Shown here: positions 20,996 to 32,400 of the stretch, in pieces
Numbering within the stretch: position 1 is the stretch's first letter
How the letters are laid out: every line of letters starts with the position of its first letter
NCBI GenBank assembly: GCA_963575745.1
Contig: CAUYUJ010017837.1
Span: 1,412,690 to 1,452,689, forward strand
Direction: 5' to 3'
From: Prorocentrum cordatum
Lineage: Eukaryota > Sar > Dinophyceae > Prorocentrales > Prorocentraceae
Length of the DNA: 40,000 nucleotides
Program-made: the position numbers and the translations under genes
Notes under the pieces: generated by a model
The model's input: only the letters and a program-made list of their open reading frames with translations
Told to the model about the DNA's origin: nothing
The model's database searches: none

Positions 20996-21477
20996 CGCGC
21001 CCAAACCAGGCCCGACATCGGGAGGTAACAGAATCGGTGAGGTGCGCCGGTCTGCACCTTGCAGAAGCCCAGCCACTGGATCGCCCCGAAACGTGCCACG
21101 CGGGCCGGGCCCGCGGGCATGGGAGGCCCGCTGGCCGCGGTGGTGCCATGGGGGGAGGCCGCCCTCACGAGTCCTCATGACAGCGTACGCAGTGGCGACC
21201 AGTCGAGGCACCACGTCGTGTCGACCAGGGAGTCTGGGGGGAATCTCGCTGACCATCGCTGTCCGGATCGCTCCTTGGCAGCCTCTGCTGTCAAGATGCT
21301 CCTCGGAGCGTGGCCCGGGAGCCCTCTGGATGCCTATTGATGTCCGCGTCGCACCTCGGCATCAGACTCTGCATGGGGGCGCTGCCAAGAGCCGCAGTAA
21401 GAGGTGCATCTTAGTTAGGATAGGGGGGGGGCCCGAGCGACGCTGAACGCCGCACCAGCGCAGAAGGAGGAGGAGGA

Positions 21478-21660
21478 GGGGAGACGCAGCCAAGAGCCGC
21501 ACAAACAGGCGAATTGGAGGAGGAGGAAGAGGCAGCACCAATGTCGATGCTGAGCGGTCGGAGTCACCCCTGTGATCCCTCCACCGCTCCCTGCGGAGGG
21601 TCTTCAGTGACCGCGGGGGGGGGGGCAACGCGCCAGTCCACTGGCGGAGGTGTGCCACCG
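21478..21660. repeat. Direct repeat copy A (partner 1503 bp away)
   Basis: Runs from AGCCGCACAAACAGG through a GGAGGAGGAGGAAGAGGC block, GATCCCTCCACCGCTCCCTG (21574) and CTTCAGTGACCGCGGGGG, to CCAGTCCACTGGCGG. Matches 22978-23165. Confidence 0.75.
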
Positions 21661-22077
21661 CGTGTCGTGGCACGACGGACGTGACCAAGCCTTTCAAACT
21701 CGGGATGGCCCGTCGCACTGCCCCGTTTCCAGCAAGGGCACCCTTAGTGGGGGGCGCAGCCAAGAGCCGCGCAAACTGGTGAATGGCCCAAGGCCTCCAA
21801 TCTTGGGATGGCCCGCCGCACTGTCCAGTTCCCAGCCAGGGCTCACTTGGGCGGGGGCGCAGCCAAGAGCCGCGCAAAATGATGAATGGTAACGTACGGT
21901 GGAGCGCTGGAGGTGGGCCGCTGCTCCCACGCCCCAGTCCATCAAAGAAACCGCGCGCGCAGAGAGCGGCTAAGCGAGACGAAGCGGCGGCCTCGGCGAC
22001 GCGCAAAAGGGGCGAACGGGCAGCGCGTCGCCCAGAACCAGGGGGCGGGAGGCCAGGAGAAGCTCGGGGCGCAGACG

Positions 22078-22854
22078 TCAGGGGATCTGGCACCGAGCAC
22101 TGGCCGCACGAGCCACCGCAGCCGTCGTCACCGCACACGAGCCCCTGCGACACGCAGCCTGGGGTGCATGTCGGAGTCGGGTTGGGCGTCGCCGTCGGCT
22201 CCGTCGTCGGCGCGACGTCGCAGACGAAGCCGGGTCAGGCGTCGCAATCGGCTCCGACGTCGGCGCTGGCGTCGCAGTCGGAGTCGGAACAGGCGTCGCC
22301 GTCGGCTCCGTCGACGGCGCAGGCGTCGCAGTCGGAGCCGGATCAGGCAGTCGGCTCAGTCGTCGGCGCTGGCGTCGCCGTCGGAGTCGGATCAGTCGCA
22401 GAATCACGCCTGCCACGCTGCCCGTGCAGTGCCCTGGCGACGTGCGCTGGCCGCGCGAGTCACCGCGGCCGTCGTCTCCGCACACGAGCCCCTGCGACAC
22501 GCAGACTGAGCATGTCGGAGACGGACAGGGCGTCGCCTTCGGCTCTGTCGTCGGCGCTGGCGTCACAGTCGAAGCCGGATCAGGCGTCGCAGACGTCTCC
22601 GTCGTTGACGTTGGCGTCGCAGGAGGGGGGGATAGGCGTCGCCGTTGGCGCCGTCGTCGGCGTTGTCGTCGCAGTCGGGGCCGGCTCAGGCAATCTATGC
22701 TGTGCTGACCCGCTGGGGGGGTCGACGCTGTCAGGTCACAGGTCACAAGTCCTCTCGCCACGCAGGGGGCGTTGCCAAGAGCCGCAGATACTTGTGAATG
22801 ACCATGGGGGGTGCAACCTGGTGCCGCTGGGCACAGGGGCTGCGTCCTGGGCAT
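22078..22854 (-). pseudogene. Broken secreted-type gene: Cys motif plus Thr/Pro linkers
   Basis: Near 22165-22100 (minus) one frame reads TPTCTPGCVSQGLVCGDDG followed by CGGSCGQC. This is the recurrent CGxDGCGGxCGxC Cys motif seen in many extracellular repeat proteins. A second copy near 22515-22450 keeps CVSQGLVCGDDG but three downstream Cys have become Arg. Between and upstream lie 18-24-bp DNA repeats encoding PTATPAPTTEP-like linkers, which switch frame at least twice. Thr/Pro linkers joined to Cys modules suggest an exported or wall-associated protein. The frame changes and lost cysteines suggest a relic, or exon copies of which only the 22.1 kb one is intact. Confidence 0.5.
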
Positions 22855-22977
22855 CTACGCATGGCCCGAGCCAGTGCGGAAGCACTTCCCCGACCATATC
22901 ACACTTCGCATGGGGGCGCAGCCAAAAGCCGCATATACTCGCGACGCAGGGCGGGAGGGGGAGGAGGGGGGGGGGGG

Positions 22978-23165
22978 GGAGCGCAGCCAAGAGCCGCACA
23001 AACAAGGGAATTGGAGGAGGAGGAGGAAGAGGCGACCCACAGAGACGGTGCTGACCGGACTGGGTCTCCTCTGTTTGATCCCTCCACCGCTCCCTGTGGA
23101 GGATCTTCAGTCCCCGCGGGGGGGGGGGCCTGCTCGCCTGTCCACCTGGCGGAGGGTCTGCGCTG
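22978..23165. repeat. Direct repeat copy B
   Basis: Same landmarks as copy A with GATCCCTCCACCGCTCCCTG at 23077; the flanking CCTGTCCACCTGGCGG also matches. Confidence 0.75.
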
Positions 23166-23344
23166 CCGCCGTCCCTGGTTTCCGCGCGCCTTTCCCCAGG
23201 CGCATCCTCCACCGCCGTCTCGCACCCTCACAGCGTGTTACCTCCGATGGAGAAGCACGGCGCTTCCGACAACGGCCCGACAGAACCAGGAGGGATGATG
23301 TATGAGAAACCCAATCGCGCTGATGAGCGCGGTGTACAACGTAG

Positions 23345-25334
23345 TCAACGGAGAAGGCGGACCTCAGAATAGAAAATCAAACTGTCCACGGCATAGCCAC
23401 ACGCGCAGCACGCAGACAGAGGAGAAAAGGACAGATGCCGACGGTAAAGCCACACACGCAGCACGTAGACAACAGCCAAAATGAAGAGGCAGAATGTCTG
23501 ACCGAGACCGAAGCCGGGGCTACTGTGGGACGACGGCTCACCGCCGTTTTTTTGCGCTCCCTGGGGGCCCGGTGGTTCGGGTGGCCCTTTGCCGCGCGGT
23601 GATCCCTGTTCACTCCGCCGCTCCGACCCCGATGCAGCTGCCGCGGCCGAGTCCAGTCGACGTCGAAGTCCAGCGCGTCGCTGAGGACCCGTGCGTCGCA
23701 CTTGTGGCTGCGGACCGGGGAGGTCCCACTGGATGTTGTTGATTCCTGGTTTGTACAGTTGATGTCCCGCGTCGGGGCCCTTGGGCTCTGGCCGTTGACG
23801 CGGGTCGGGCCTCTGCTGCCGCCGAGCATCCTGGCCGCAAACCTCCACCGTGCGGGCCTCGTTGTCCTGGCTGGGGGGCTCGAGAACTGCTCGCGACAGC
23901 TCCAACTGCCTGCCTGGCGGGGTTTGGCGGGGAAGTACAGGGCGCGCGGTTGGCCGCCAGGCTGGGGTCGGGTCGCGTCGGGCGGACAGGGCAGACGCAG
24001 CCTTGTGGCACGTGGGGAGGGGCACTTTTCGCTGGCGCTCGCCTCCGCGCCTGCGCCCTCCGTCGCTCCCAGATGCGCCCCCTTTGGGCAGCGCAGGACT
24101 CGCCCCGGCCTCTGGGGCACCACTGATTGTGCCGGGCGCGAGCACACACGGCGCCACAGCGTCCATAGCCGGGGCGCAAGCTGCTTCGCCAGTGGTGCCC
24201 TGGACGCCTGGCGAGGGCGCCTGGGGTTCACCGTCCATAAGAAGCTCGCTGATGGGGGAAGGAGGGCGAATAGCCGCGAAGAGAATTCTCTCGACGAGCC
24301 AGCAGATGGCTTCGCTGTCCTGAGTCTGGGTGGTCGCTACCTGGTCCCCCTGCAAGGTGCGTGGCTCTCCCAGAGGACTATTGGCGGACTGTTTGTCCTG
24401 AGGGGGGTACTCCGCGGCTTCCGCAGCCTCCGCGGTCTCCGCCTTGACTTCCCGCTCCTGTCCTCTGGCCTGCTGGCGCAGCTGAAGGGGGGGGGTCGTT
24501 AGTGTGAGCTGTGCACTGATCACCGCAGGCTGCCTCGTCAAGGTTCCCCGCTGGGACGTCATCGTCTGGCCGCGATGCTGGGGGCGGCATCGTGACCTCT
24601 ACCTGCACCGCTTCTCGATTCCCCTCTGGGACGTCGTCGTCTGTCGACGAAACGAGGGGTGGCACGTTGCCGCTGCTGCTGCTGTTGTGCTCCGATACGT
24701 CGCCGTGCGTGGCAGGATCCCCAGGGTGGTCGTCTTGCGTCGTCACGGGGCGTTGGGGTGGCCCGTGCTCAGGGCGGTCTTCGGGGGCGGGGCTGGGACT
24801 CGAGACGCCGCGATTTGCATCTGGCCTAACGGGCCCCACTTCACTTCTGGGATTCGGTAGTAACGAAACCGCGCTCCCTTCTGGCCTAACGGGCCCCATA
24901 GTCATGGCAGGATCCTCCGGAAGGTCGTCAGTCGCCCTGGTCACCAGGGCCGGAGCCGCCTCGAACTTCTGGGTTCCTGGTCCCGTGACGGGGGGGGATA
25001 AGGGAGGAGGAGGGCCGCCCTCCAAATCTTGGAAGAGCATGCCGATGACCGCAGTAATTGCCAGACGAAAGTTGGCAATCCTGGCCGCCAGCTGCGACCG
25101 CCTGGCCGCGGCGACGCTGGCCGTCAGCATCTTCCAGTCGAAGTCGCCCGCCGAGACATCGGCGCCAGCAGACTGGTCCTGGAACAGCTCGCAAAGCGTA
25201 CAGTAGGCCACGAGGGGACTTCGGAGATGGCGCTGAGGTTCGCCATCGTGGCAAGGCGGCCGTTCGCGATCCCGGCATTCTACCTGCGTTGCCTGACCGT
25301 GGCGTCGGTGCTGTAGAGACCGATGGGCCCCCAT
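23345..25334 (-). CDS. Unrecognised protein with a possible C-terminal membrane segment
   Basis: From ATG 25334 the frame contains VAYCTLCELFQDQSAGAD and FDWKMLTASVAAARRSQLAA, then ARIANFRLAITAVIGMLFQD, which look like genuine protein. Asp/Pro-rich imperfect repeats follow (STDDDVPEGN, RPDDDVPAGN). Around 24500 a second frame (24562-23345) overlaps and carries acidic/Ala sequence, IQWDLPGPQ and a hydrophobic stretch FCLFILAVVYVL near residue 360. The DNA of that tail is a 56-bp tandem duplication, so the apparent membrane segment may be repeat-derived. Whether the two frames are one gene with an indel or two exons is unresolved. No family recognised. Confidence 0.35.
23388..23480. repeat. Tandem duplication, period about 56 bp
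   Basis: CGGCATAGCCACACGCGCAG and CGGTAAAGCCACACACGCAG head two similar units. Confidence 0.6.
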
Positions 25335-25400
25335 CCGAGCTCGCCAAGATTCCTGTTAATCCAAAAGCCGGAATTAGTGCATCATTTGCTTGTTCGACCC

Positions 25401-25419
25401 CCCTCTGTCACAGAGGGGC
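25401..25419. repeat. CCCCTCTG hairpin (family 2), leftmost copy
   Basis: CCCCTCTG, loop TCA, CAGAGGGG: a perfect 8-bp stem. A degenerate second copy follows at about 25431-25455. The same family forms the array at 35747-35897. Confidence 0.8.
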
Positions 25420-26355
25420 GCTGCAGTGGCCCCATCTGTCACGGAGGGGCTCGTTATGGGCGCTCTTCTGCCGCGGGGCCTCCCGCTACGACTGGAGACG
25501 ATAGAAGGAATGAAAAATGCGATGGCGGGATGGGGGGCTGGGGAGGGGGAAGCAGAAGAAATCGATGATGGAGAGGAGGCAACGACAGCACCGATGACAG
25601 CACCGTTTCTTTTTCCTGTCCCGCTCGGGCAGCGGTCGCCGAGCACGAAGGCGCGCGCGACCCGCCGCCGCTCGCGCTGCACTGCCATGGCCGCCGTTGC
25701 TGCGGAGGGGCGATGTTCGGCCGAGGAGGCTTCCCTCCGCTGCTGCGGAGGGGCGGCCCCTGTGCGACGATTTAGCTCAGTTCTCCCCAGGGATCGGGTG
25801 GTTCAGGGTCTTCGGCCCACCTCCAGGTGGCCGTGCCCTCCCAGCGCTCCTGGTCGCCACTCCAGTGTGCGTGGCTGATCCACCAGTCACTGGGGCGCGC
25901 GTCGCTGCCGAAAGCATGCTGCGCGTTGCGCCAGGCGGATCGTGAACTGTAGTCCTGCGGCGAGGACACCGCGCCGCTTGGCCGTTGGGACTCGCGCCCC
26001 TCGCCCCTGCTGCGCCACCGTTCCCAAGATTTGCCGCGCCACTCGTCCCAGCGCCACGCCGCGTCTGTTGGGTGCTGCCATGGCGTCTGTGGCCGCCGCT
26101 GCTGCGGGGGCGCTCCGTGCGGCTGCTGCTCTTGCAACCCTGGCCCTCGCTGCTGCGGGGGCTAAGGGCCGTTGCGGCGCCCACTCCTGCGGCTCCTCCA
26201 GCGGCGCAGGCCCTGGGGCTGGCCACTGCGGGGTCTGCCGCCGCCTTGGGGGGCGATGTGCAATTATTTCTAGAATAGCCCCATTCCGGTTGAACTCCCG
26301 CTTCCTTCCCGACGCCCATTTCCTGATGTCATCCCTCGTCCTGCTCAGCGTGTTC

Positions 26356-26554
<199 letters not shown>

Positions 26555-27144
26555 TGTAACCCGCCCGCCGCGACCTTCCATCGCCGGCCGCGGGCCAGGC
26601 GCGGTCGCCGCCCTTGTCTTCGTGTGCCCATGTTGATGGGCGCGACGCCTGGTGGTCGCTGTCGTTTTGCTCGCCCCTCTCGCGGTGCTGCTCTGGCGGC
26701 TGGTGCTCGGGCCCGTGCTTCTCGGGCGCAGCTTCTTGCGCTCTCTGGGCGCGCCTGTCCTTCTTCCCTCGGTTCCTCTTCTGCTTCCTTTCCTGCGAGC
26801 GCGCGCTGGCCATGCGCATTTGGAACAGGAGAGGGTAGCGGGCGCCGCCGCGCCAGCGCCCATCCACCTCCACGGTCTCCACCGGGAACGTTTCCTGCGC
26901 CGCGCGAAAGAGGGGCACCTCGCGAGAAGAACAGAAGCTGCGGTCTCCTCTAGCCTCAGCCTCGGCGCGCCTCTGTTTCTCACGCTCTTTCGCTTGTATC
27001 TGGCGTTCGGATTCCTCTGACAGCGTCAGTAAATCCTGGAGGTGCTCGCGGCCGTCTTTTTTCGGGCAGTAGCGATCGCACGGCTTCCCAGGACCCAGTG
27101 TCTTGCTGTGGTGCCAGTACCTCGGCTCCGATGCTGGGCTGCTG

Positions 27145-27170
27145 GAGGCCCCCGCTGCTGCGGGGGCCTC
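27145..27170. repeat. Hairpin family 1, 11-bp perfect stem
   Basis: GAGGCCCCCGC, TGCT, GCGGGGGCCTC. Lies within the endonuclease-like frame, reading TAEAPAAAGAS on the minus strand. Confidence 0.9.
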
Positions 27171-28587
27171 TGCCGTGCTTGCGTTCCGGTACCCAGTCAC
27201 ACCGATCACCGACTTGCTTGCGAAAAGCAACCCCGTCTCGTCTCTGTCGCGCAGGGCGCTCAGCGGCCAGGGCAGGCTGTACTCGCCAGGCCTGTTGAGA
27301 ACGAAGATGCCGCAGCTGTCCAAGCACGGGGCGCCGTCCAACCGCGCCAGAAGTACGCTGCTGCCGTCTCGAGTCGCAAGCCTAGACCCCGAAGGCGTGG
27401 GAGCGTCTGTGTGAGCGCCATGTTGAAATCCCAACAAAGGACGTCAACATGGTTCTCCTGCAAGATGGCCGCCAGCCTCGGCCACCACGTCTTGTGGGCC
27501 GCCTTGAAGCCTGGGTAGCCCTTCGCCGTGTCGCGGTGGAGGTGCACCGCGCGCGCCCGCACTTTCAAACCGAAGTGGGCGTAGGTTTGATCAAAGGAGA
27601 TCTCAGCCACCGTGATCCTCGAGAACGCTTCCTGCTTGTTCCCGCGAGCAGTCTTGTAGTGGCCGTCGACGCTCCTTTCCCAGCGGGGTAGCTGCACTCG
27701 GTGCCACAGGTTTGCGCGCGCAGCGGTGCACAAGGACTTTTCCTCACGGCCGCGCAGGGTCAAGTATTCCCACTCTGGTCGACTCTGGAGCTGGTCGCAA
27801 TCGCCAGCACTCACAGCAGGACCCCCTCTTGCTGTCGCCGTCGCTGCAGCGGGCGCCCCCGCTGCTGCGGGGGCGTCCGCCTTCAGCGGCGTTGGTGTTC
27901 CTGGCCGCTGTAGGGCGGCCTCCATCGGCGCCTCGCATTCCGCAAAGCACGCCGCGAGAGCAGGGCAATGCCGCAGCTGCAACTCAATTCTCCGCCGCTG
28001 GTCCCGGTTGGTTTTCTCGCTCGGCAAGGGGCCCCATTTCCCGAACACGACGGAAAAGGTTGCCCTCGTTGTCCTTCCGCGGCGCGCTCACGTTGGCCAG
28101 TCGACGCTCGCAGAACGGTGAACGGATCTGCGCCGTCCGACGTCGTCGGGCGGCGCGCCCCCAAAGGCCGGCTGATCGCGCCGCTCTTCCTGAGGCCCTG
28201 CGTCATCGGTCGGATCCACCAGCGAGTCGCCTGGGCGGGTGCGTATTGTAGAAACTCCCGATCGCGCCTCGTCGGCCGAGTCCGCCGCCGCTGCTGAGCT
28301 TGAAACGCCAGACGCCGCAGCCCCCGCTGCTGCGGGGGCGCCCACTGACACTGGAGCCCAAGGACCCTTCCAGGGTTGTTCGTGACCACCCACAGGTAGC
28401 CAAACCTTCCCACACTTCGCTGCATACGCTGCCGACAGTCGGCCACGAGGCCCCGCTCCTGCGGGGCCAAATGGGCCTGGTGCCGTTGCTGCTGGTGGCC
28501 CCGCCCCCGCGGGGCCCCGCTCCTGCCGGGGGCTCGAGGCCTGTGCCGTTGCTGCTGGCGGCGGCCATCACTCGCCACCCCCGCGCT

Positions 28588-28619
<32 letters not shown>
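28588..28619. repeat. G32 homopolymer
   Basis: Thirty-two consecutive G on the plus strand; strong G-quadruplex potential. The exact length is unlikely to be reliable in an assembly. Confidence 0.85.
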
Positions 28620-28733
28620 CGGCCGTGAGAGCCCGACTCCTTGGGCCGAGGCGGCAGCGGGAAGAGGTCGCAGGGGCCAAGAAGGAGGACGGGCGGATAA
28701 GGAAGGGATGGGCGGGCAGAGAGGGAGAGAGAC

Positions 28734-29117
<384 letters not shown>

Positions 29118-29212
29118 GACGATGACGCGGCGGCGGGCGTCGAGGTCCAGGCAGGAGGAGGACGGGGAGGGAGGAAGAAGACAATGACCAGGGGGGCGAT
29201 GGGGGAGAAGGC

Positions 29213-29286
29213 GGGGGGGGGGGGGGGGGGGAGAGAGCAAGAGGAGATGCGGAATGATGGTCGCCCTCGTGGCTTTCCCCCCCTGC

Positions 29287-29332
<46 letters not shown>
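29213..29332. repeat. G-rich run and C43 homopolymer
   Basis: A G tract near 29213-29230 precedes 43 consecutive C at 29290-29332. It lies between the 3' end of the transposase-like gene and the endonuclease-like gene. Confidence 0.85.
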
Positions 29333-29467
29333 TTCGTATTCTCCATCGGGCCTGCGCTGCGTCCGCTCGCGCACGCGGCCCTTCAGTCGCAGCCAGGCGG
29401 AAGAGCGGTGGCTGCTGCCCGAGCCGCCGCCGCGGCGCCTCGCCGCTGCCGCGGCGGGCCGCGCCTC

Positions 29468-32400
29468 TCAGACGCCCCCAGCTGCAGGGGGCGCAAGCGC
29501 CAGGGAGCCAGACAAGCGTCGTCGCGTCTCACTGTGCACAAACACGCTGAAGGCTCTCGCGTTGCCTCCCAACTACTCGTCAATGACGTTGTGCAACCGC
29601 GTGGCAAACGTCTCTGGCCACTGCCCACAGAAGTCCCCCATGCCTGCAGCGTCCCATTCCCGCCGAAACCAATCAAAATCTGACCGCTGAGCTGCGGGCA
29701 GCCCAGAACCCAACCCCGCCAGGCGATTCAGCGCGACAAACCTCGCCGTTCGACCCGCTGCGCCCCCGCAGCTGCGAAGGCCCGCGCCCAGCTCGGATAA
29801 CCCGACATGCTTTATTCGGTGTTTGATATCGATGGCTTCCTCTGCATCTACGAGTTTGGCCTGCTGTGCCCGTAGCGGCTTGCGCGCTTTCTTCACGTCG
29901 GCCCCCAAGCGGGTTAGCTCTTCTCTGCGCCGCGCTTCGGCATCCCGCTGTCGTTTCTCATGTCTCAGCGTCGCCTCGCGGGCGTCCTCGCATGCTGTGA
30001 GGGCTCGCTGAACCCCGGGATCTTCCTTGGACAGTTCGCGCACTCGCCTCCGTTATTTGCTCAATTGTGTTCCCATGAACGTGGCGCCTGCGATGTCGCC
30101 CCAACTGCGCAACTCCTCTGCGATCGCCATATACGTTCTCATCATGTCTGACGTCTGCTCCGCCGTTGCCGAAAGAAAGGTCGACCGGCCAGGCGACGAC
30201 TCCAGCGCGCTCTCCCCCGCCGCTGCTGCGGCGAAGCTTGGCATTGCCCATCCGTTGTCAAACCCGCCAACGACGCTCCACCCGTCGTCGCTATCGCTCC
30301 CATGATCTTCATCTCCATGGAGGGCGCCGTCGGCATCGCCACCCTCAGTGCCCCCGCTGCTGCGGAGACCCTCGCCTCCGTCTTCCGCGCCGCCCATGCC
30401 GTGCCAAATCTTGTCGCACTCGTCCAGAGCCGCGTCGCCCCCGAGGTTCGCGAACAAGTCATCGCAGTGGCCGCGGCGAGGGTGCGGGATAGTCAATCGC
30501 ATGATGTCTTTATAAGTCCATCTCAAGCGGCCCGCCTTTACCTCTTCTTCGACCTCCGCTACTGCGGCGGCGACCTTGTGACGCATTCCCAACTTTCTCC
30601 AGAAACGGCCTGCCTCCTTGCAGATGCGCGCGTCCAAATCGGCATCCCAGAGGTTTGCCTTGAAACCAGTTTCCCAGTGCCCCTCTGCCGCAGCCAAGTG
30701 CAGACCCATTTGGGGCATCACTTCCACAATCAAGTCAACGCATGCTGGCCGGTCCAGCTGCGGGACACGTTGGCCGAGCCTCATGGCCCTCAGCAGCGCC
30801 GCTCCTTCTCTCTTCACATACTCGCGCTTTGCGTGTTGATTCAAATATGCGCCCACAGTTTGGAGGATTGGGGTCGCGCCGCCCCCGCGCGGGATGAGCG
30901 CGCACCCGCGAGACCAACGCAACTTGCTCACAAGCGGGGGCAAGTGAGGGCCATGATCATCCGCCATCATTATTCTCCACGCCCGCTGCTGCGGGGGCTC
31001 TGGCAGATGAGGCAGGTGGCGGTCCAAGTGCGCGAGGACGTCCGGTGTCCGGTAGGACTCCTTGGTGCCCATGGTCGCCGCCACCCGTGCGCCGAACTCT
31101 CGGCGCCGAAAGTGTTCGAGCAGGCGCGGCCACAGATTCCCCCCCCCCCCCCCCCCGCCTTGAACATGCACTCCATCGGTGGGGGGCCTTCTCTCCGCAG
31201 TCGATCTTTGTCGCTCATCGTCATGAAATTGGCCGTCCATCGCTCGCGAGCATGGCCGTGGCACTCCACCAGTGGCACTAGCACCCCCGCTACTGCGAGG
31301 GTCCTCGCGCCAGCTGATCCTGTCTCATTGTGGTGGATTGGCGACTGGTCGAAGTTCTCCATCTCGGGATCCTGCTGTGTGAGTAGCACGCACGCGGCGC
31401 GTGCCCCGAACACATTCAGCCAGCCCCGCTCGAGGCGCTCTCCCAACACGGGCAGCGGGCACTTGCACTTCCTGTTCGGGCACCGCATGCTGAGCCCGTA
31501 TTCTTTGCGCCAGGAGGTCCACCAGCGCGACCTCAACTCCACGGCGGCGGGTCGCCTCCCCAAACGCAGCTGCTCTGTGACGTACTCGCTCATGAGCTCC
31601 AACGCTTTAGTCTGGAGCATGTGTTGAGTGAACCGTGCTATCTTCTTTGGCTCCGCGCCGTCACTCGGCATGCCTCTTTTGATAGCTTACCAGTCTACAC
31701 TGTGCCGAATGGAACTCTACCATTCAAAGAGAGTCTGCCGCAGCCAACCACATTTGGGAGGTGCCCCCTGCCCTCGATCTCCCCTGCGCCCTTTCCACTT
31801 GAGGAGGCGCCCCTGCAGTCTGTGCATTTCGTGCCCCCTTGGTTGGCGGACAGCGCCCGCCAATGCGGAGGCGTATCTCGACGAAACAAAAGTGTTGCGC
31901 CAGCGGCGCACGCACTGCGCGCGCATCTTGTGAGAGGTCATCGACAGAGAACCCCAGTCCCACGCATCCATGAATGAACGCAGCGCTCCGTACGGCCTGC
32001 GCTGTCCAGGCGTCCAACCGAAAGAGCGGATGTGCTCGCCCCAAGCCCCCGCTATCTCCATCCTCGAGCTCAGGAGCGACGGGGCCACCGCGCGCTTCTG
32101 CTTCTGGGCGGGGGCTTTGTGCTCGCAGCCGCGGTTCCTGCGCCTCAAGAGCTGCTCCTCCCGCTCTGCGGGCAACAACTCCCGAGCTGCGTCCAGGGCG
32201 CGCGCAGTGTCTTGCAGTCCTGTCCACCATTGGATGGCTTGCGCGAGCTTCTCACATACTGCCGTGTCGTCGACTTCCACCACTCCCAAACCGTCAGATG
32301 ACACCGCCGCTGCTGCGGCGGCGCCGGGCGGCGCTCCCGGGGGGGCGGCGTGTCCAGGCTGGGGTGCAAGTTCTTCCCCGTCTAACGCGCTCTGCGGGCG

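Larger units (their letters stand above)
19278..23016. repeat. Interspersed GCGCAGCCAAGAGCCGC repeat family
   Basis: Ten copies, all in the same orientation, near 19278, 19340, 19573, 21376, 21481, 21752, 21855, 22766, 22914 and 22982. Consensus GGGGCGCAGCCAAGAGCCGC followed by A/G-rich bases, several times then GTGAATGG. In the minus strand they translate as CGSWLRPP, RLLAAPP or CAALGCAP in short ORFs, which are repeat-driven. Confidence 0.75.

Noticed and set aside
19861-22153. Minus-strand ORFs rich in CGSWLRPP, RLLAAPP and CAALGCAP
   Set aside because: The motifs are the GCAGCCAAGAGCCGC DNA repeat read in three frames.
29468-31719. UAA/UAG reassigned as sense codons with UGA as the only stop
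   Set aside because: An in-frame TGA also interrupts the neighbouring gene (37645-37647), a TAA plausibly ends the endonuclease-like gene, and frameshifts co-occur. Decay or sequence error is simpler; kept only as a check.
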